Shown here: positions 62,746-64,000 of the stretch, piece by piece
How positions within the stretch are numbered: the first letter of the stretch is position 1
Layout: the number at the start of each line of letters is the position of its first letter
From: Neobacillus paridis
GTDB taxonomy: Bacteria > Bacillota > Bacilli > Bacillales > Cytobacillaceae
NCBI RefSeq assembly: GCF_016765675.1
Contig: NZ_JAESWB010000362.1
Span: forward strand, 1 to 64,000
DNA: 64,000 bases
Direction: 5' to 3'
The notes under the pieces: generated by a model
What the model was told of the DNA's origin: nothing
The model's input: only the letters and a program-made list of their open reading frames with translations
Databases searched by the model: none
Program-made: the position numbers and the translations under genes

Positions 62746-63240
62746 TTGTTAAAAGCACTTGTACCATCTGTTGAATATATGTCAACAGTTAATCAACAGT
62801 TCAATACAATGTAAAAAAATGAGGAGGGATTTACATTGTCTTGGCTAATTATTGTGGCATTTGCTACGCTCCAGTCTGCCGAAATACGCTGCATACTCTT
62901 GGATGTAGCTATCTGACGTGAGCCCATTATGTAGTGAAATGTTCGGCAGCTTCATCTGGTAAGTTTGTAACATCTTTTCATCCCCTTCCCACATTAATTA
63001 AAAGTGGCATTGCGTAATAATTTCAGTTGATGGAAAAAAATCACTCGTCTGTCCAAGAAGGGTCAATGCCAAAAAGATGAAACATGGAGTAAAATGATAA
63101 AATGTACAAACGTATGTTTCATTTAATACTATAAATATTCCGGTTTGTCTATGATTGTCCACCTTTTTTGAAACTGTTGAAAACTCGTCAATTTCAATAG
63201 TTTACCCGCCAATTTTCCCACTTTACCCGCCAATACATAA
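62746..63240. other. Intergenic region with TnpB scrap, otherwise empty
   Basis: Apart from the TnpB N-terminal remnant (62845-62973) this stretch holds no supported gene. A plus-strand frame begins after GAGGAGG at 62836 (MSWLIIVAFATLQ) but stops after about 26 codons, overlapping the remnant. TTACCCGCCAATTTTCCCAC / TTTACCCGCCAATAC direct repeats occur near 63200-63235. Confidence 0.4.
62845..62973 (-). pseudogene. N-terminal fragment of IS200/IS605 TnpB
   Basis: Minus-strand ATG 62973, with GGAAGGGGATG upstream, opens MLQTYQMKLPNISLHNGLTS followed by DSYIQEYAAYFGRLER. This is the typical start of TnpB-family RNA-guided nucleases of IS605 elements. After GRLER the sequence diverges (SKCHNN, stop). 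More than 300 residues, including the RuvC domain, are gone. Confidence 0.65.
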
Positions 63241-63280
63241 AAAAAGACGAAATGCTTTTAAACTAGCAGATCGTCTTTTT
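63241..63280. terminator. Bidirectional terminator near the window end
   Basis: AAAAAGACGA and TCGTCTTTTT arms are perfectly complementary with A/T tracts. It ends the dehydrogenase gene on the minus strand. Confidence 0.8.
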
Positions 63281-63296
63281 CTGTTTGATCCATATA

Positions 63297-64000
63297 TTAT
63301 GAGCGCTTCCTGACGATAACCCCGCATTGTTTTTCTAACGGCTGAATAATCGCGGACATATCGAGGTCGTCCAAACCTTGAGCGGCAGCAGTTGCAAAGG
63401 CGCTTTCTGCCATCTGCCCGGTAAATTTACGGAGACCAGCCTGTTGCAGCAGTACGTTGGCAAGGCGAACGTCTTTATGAACATATTTGACTGCCCCGCC
63501 CGGTTCGAACTCGCGGTCCAACACATATTGTTCCATATGCCGCCGCAGCATTTTACTGTCCCCGTAGCTGACTTTTAAAATGTTTAGCAATTTTTCAGCA
63601 TCGAGTCCAAAGGCTGCTCCCGTGACCATTGCCTCTGATGCGGCCAGCGAATGAACAGCGACAAGATATTGATTAATCAGCTTGGCGATGCTTCCCGAGC
63701 CAGACGGACCAAGATATTCAATCGTTTTTCCTAAAACCTCAAGCAATGGAAAAACTTTTTCAAAAGCCCGGTGCGAACCGCCGACCATAATTGTTAATGT
63801 CCCTGCTTCTGCTCCTTCCGGCCCGCCGCTAACGGGAGCATCCAAATAATCGATCCCTCGGCTGCCTGCTTTTTCAAAAATGGTCTTGCTCGTATCGGCT
63901 CCTACTGTTGTCAGGTCAATGCAAATCGTGCCGGGATGGGCATGGTTGATGATCCCCGAATCCGCGAGGTAAACTTCCAGTACATCTTCGGGCATCGATA
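63297..64000 (-). CDS. NAD(P)-dependent beta-hydroxyacid dehydrogenase, 5' end outside window
   Basis: At least 232 codons of a 3-hydroxyisobutyrate / tartronate-semialdehyde reductase-type enzyme. Visible are the substrate motif DAPVSGGPEGAEAGTLTIMV (about 50-69 of the visible part), the catalytic Lys in GSGSIAKLINQYLVAVHSLA, and the KDVRLANVL helix. The N-terminal Rossmann part with GxGxxG is missing because the frame continues past the window end; the in-frame ATG at 63995 is not the true start. Exact substrate cannot be assigned. Confidence 0.85.
   Translation of the reverse strand, partial: SMPEDVLEVYLADSGIINHAHPGTICIDLTTVGADTSKTIFEKAGSRGIDYLDAPVSGGPEGAEAGTLTIMVGGSHRAFEKVFPLLEVLGKTIEYLGPSGSGSIAKLINQYLVAVHSLAASEAMVTGAAFGLDAEKLLNILKVSYGDSKMLRRHMEQYVLDREFEPGGAVKYVHKDVRLANVLLQQAGLRKFTGQMAESAFATAAAQGLDDLDMSAIIQPLEKQCGVIVRKRS

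Noticed and set aside
62836-62913. Small plus-strand frame MSWLIIVAFATLQ after a good AGGAGG
   Set aside because: It stops after 26 codons and its second half is the antisense of the TnpB remnant; possibly another truncated gene start, but not supportable.

Overview
The window comes from a Bacillaceae chromosome (low to mid GC, soil Bacillus/Neobacillus-like). This rests on strong AGGAGG ribosome sites with frequent GTG/TTG starts, a T-box leader, UPF0397 ECF and YvrJ/DUF2922/DUF1659 families, a SwrC/YerP-like RND pump with divergent TetR, and Gram-positive lipoproteins. Genus is an inference. No tRNA, rRNA, CRISPR array or intact insertion sequence was seen.

Layout. 1-2.5 kb: a frameshifted SdpB/HTTM-like membrane protein, a membrane transglutaminase-like protein and a sugar-kinase scrap. 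2.6-7.7 kb (minus): a methionine T-box leader, SAM hydrolase and an ECF transporter (S component, fused double ATPase, T component), interrupted by repeats. 7.9-11.9 kb: RND exporter and its divergent TetR repressor. 12.0-12.4 kb: seven copies of a 52-bp palindromic repeat. 12.5-14.8 kb: MarR plus a second-type FtsH. 15-22.8 kb (minus): an amino-sugar/sugar locus with ROK kinase, aldolase remnant, AgaS, GntR regulator, ABC sugar importer and Gfo/Idh oxidoreductase, three of whose promoters share one operator-like motif. 23-31 kb: MASE3-PAS-GGDEF-EAL protein, secreted GDPD, LysR, a hypothetical and a chemoreceptor. 31-36 kb: decayed DUF3784 gene, PhoX-like secreted phosphatase, DUF1659/DUF2922/YvrJ trio. 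36-40 kb: ascorbate-type PTS with its PRD regulator. 40.5-47.8 kb: Crp/Fnr regulators, MFS transporter, a DMSO-reductase-family operon with TAT signal, and fused remnants of an Fe-S protein and TatA. 48-50.3 kb: methylarginine hydrolase (DDAH) and ArcD-like antiporter. 50.6-52.9 kb: secreted beta-helix/Ig-like protein. 53-54.9 kb: glycine riboswitch, ACT protein and PFL-family protein. 55-61.6 kb: GH112 phosphorylase with its ABC importer and AraC regulator. 61.9-64 kb: small sigma-70 factor, repeat array, TnpB remnant and a partial beta-hydroxyacid dehydrogenase.

How parts fit. GH112 phosphorolysis of galacto-N-biose-like disaccharides would release GalNAc, and the AgaS/ROK locus handles GalNAc-type sugars, so the two loci may serve one mucin/glycan pathway, although the tagatose-bisphosphate aldolase there is deleted. 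The Met T-box operon links SAM breakdown and ECF uptake to methionine starvation. Many genes are broken (HTTM, FGGY kinase, GatY aldolase, DUF3784, TatA, Fe-S protein, TnpB), so the region is under active decay.

Most unusual: a palindromic tandem-repeat family in three intergenic arrays, whose hairpin arms differ between arrays but stay complementary; a singlet glycine riboswitch that by base pairing looks like an OFF switch in front of the ACT/PFL pair; and the Met T-box/SAM-hydrolase/ECF operon.
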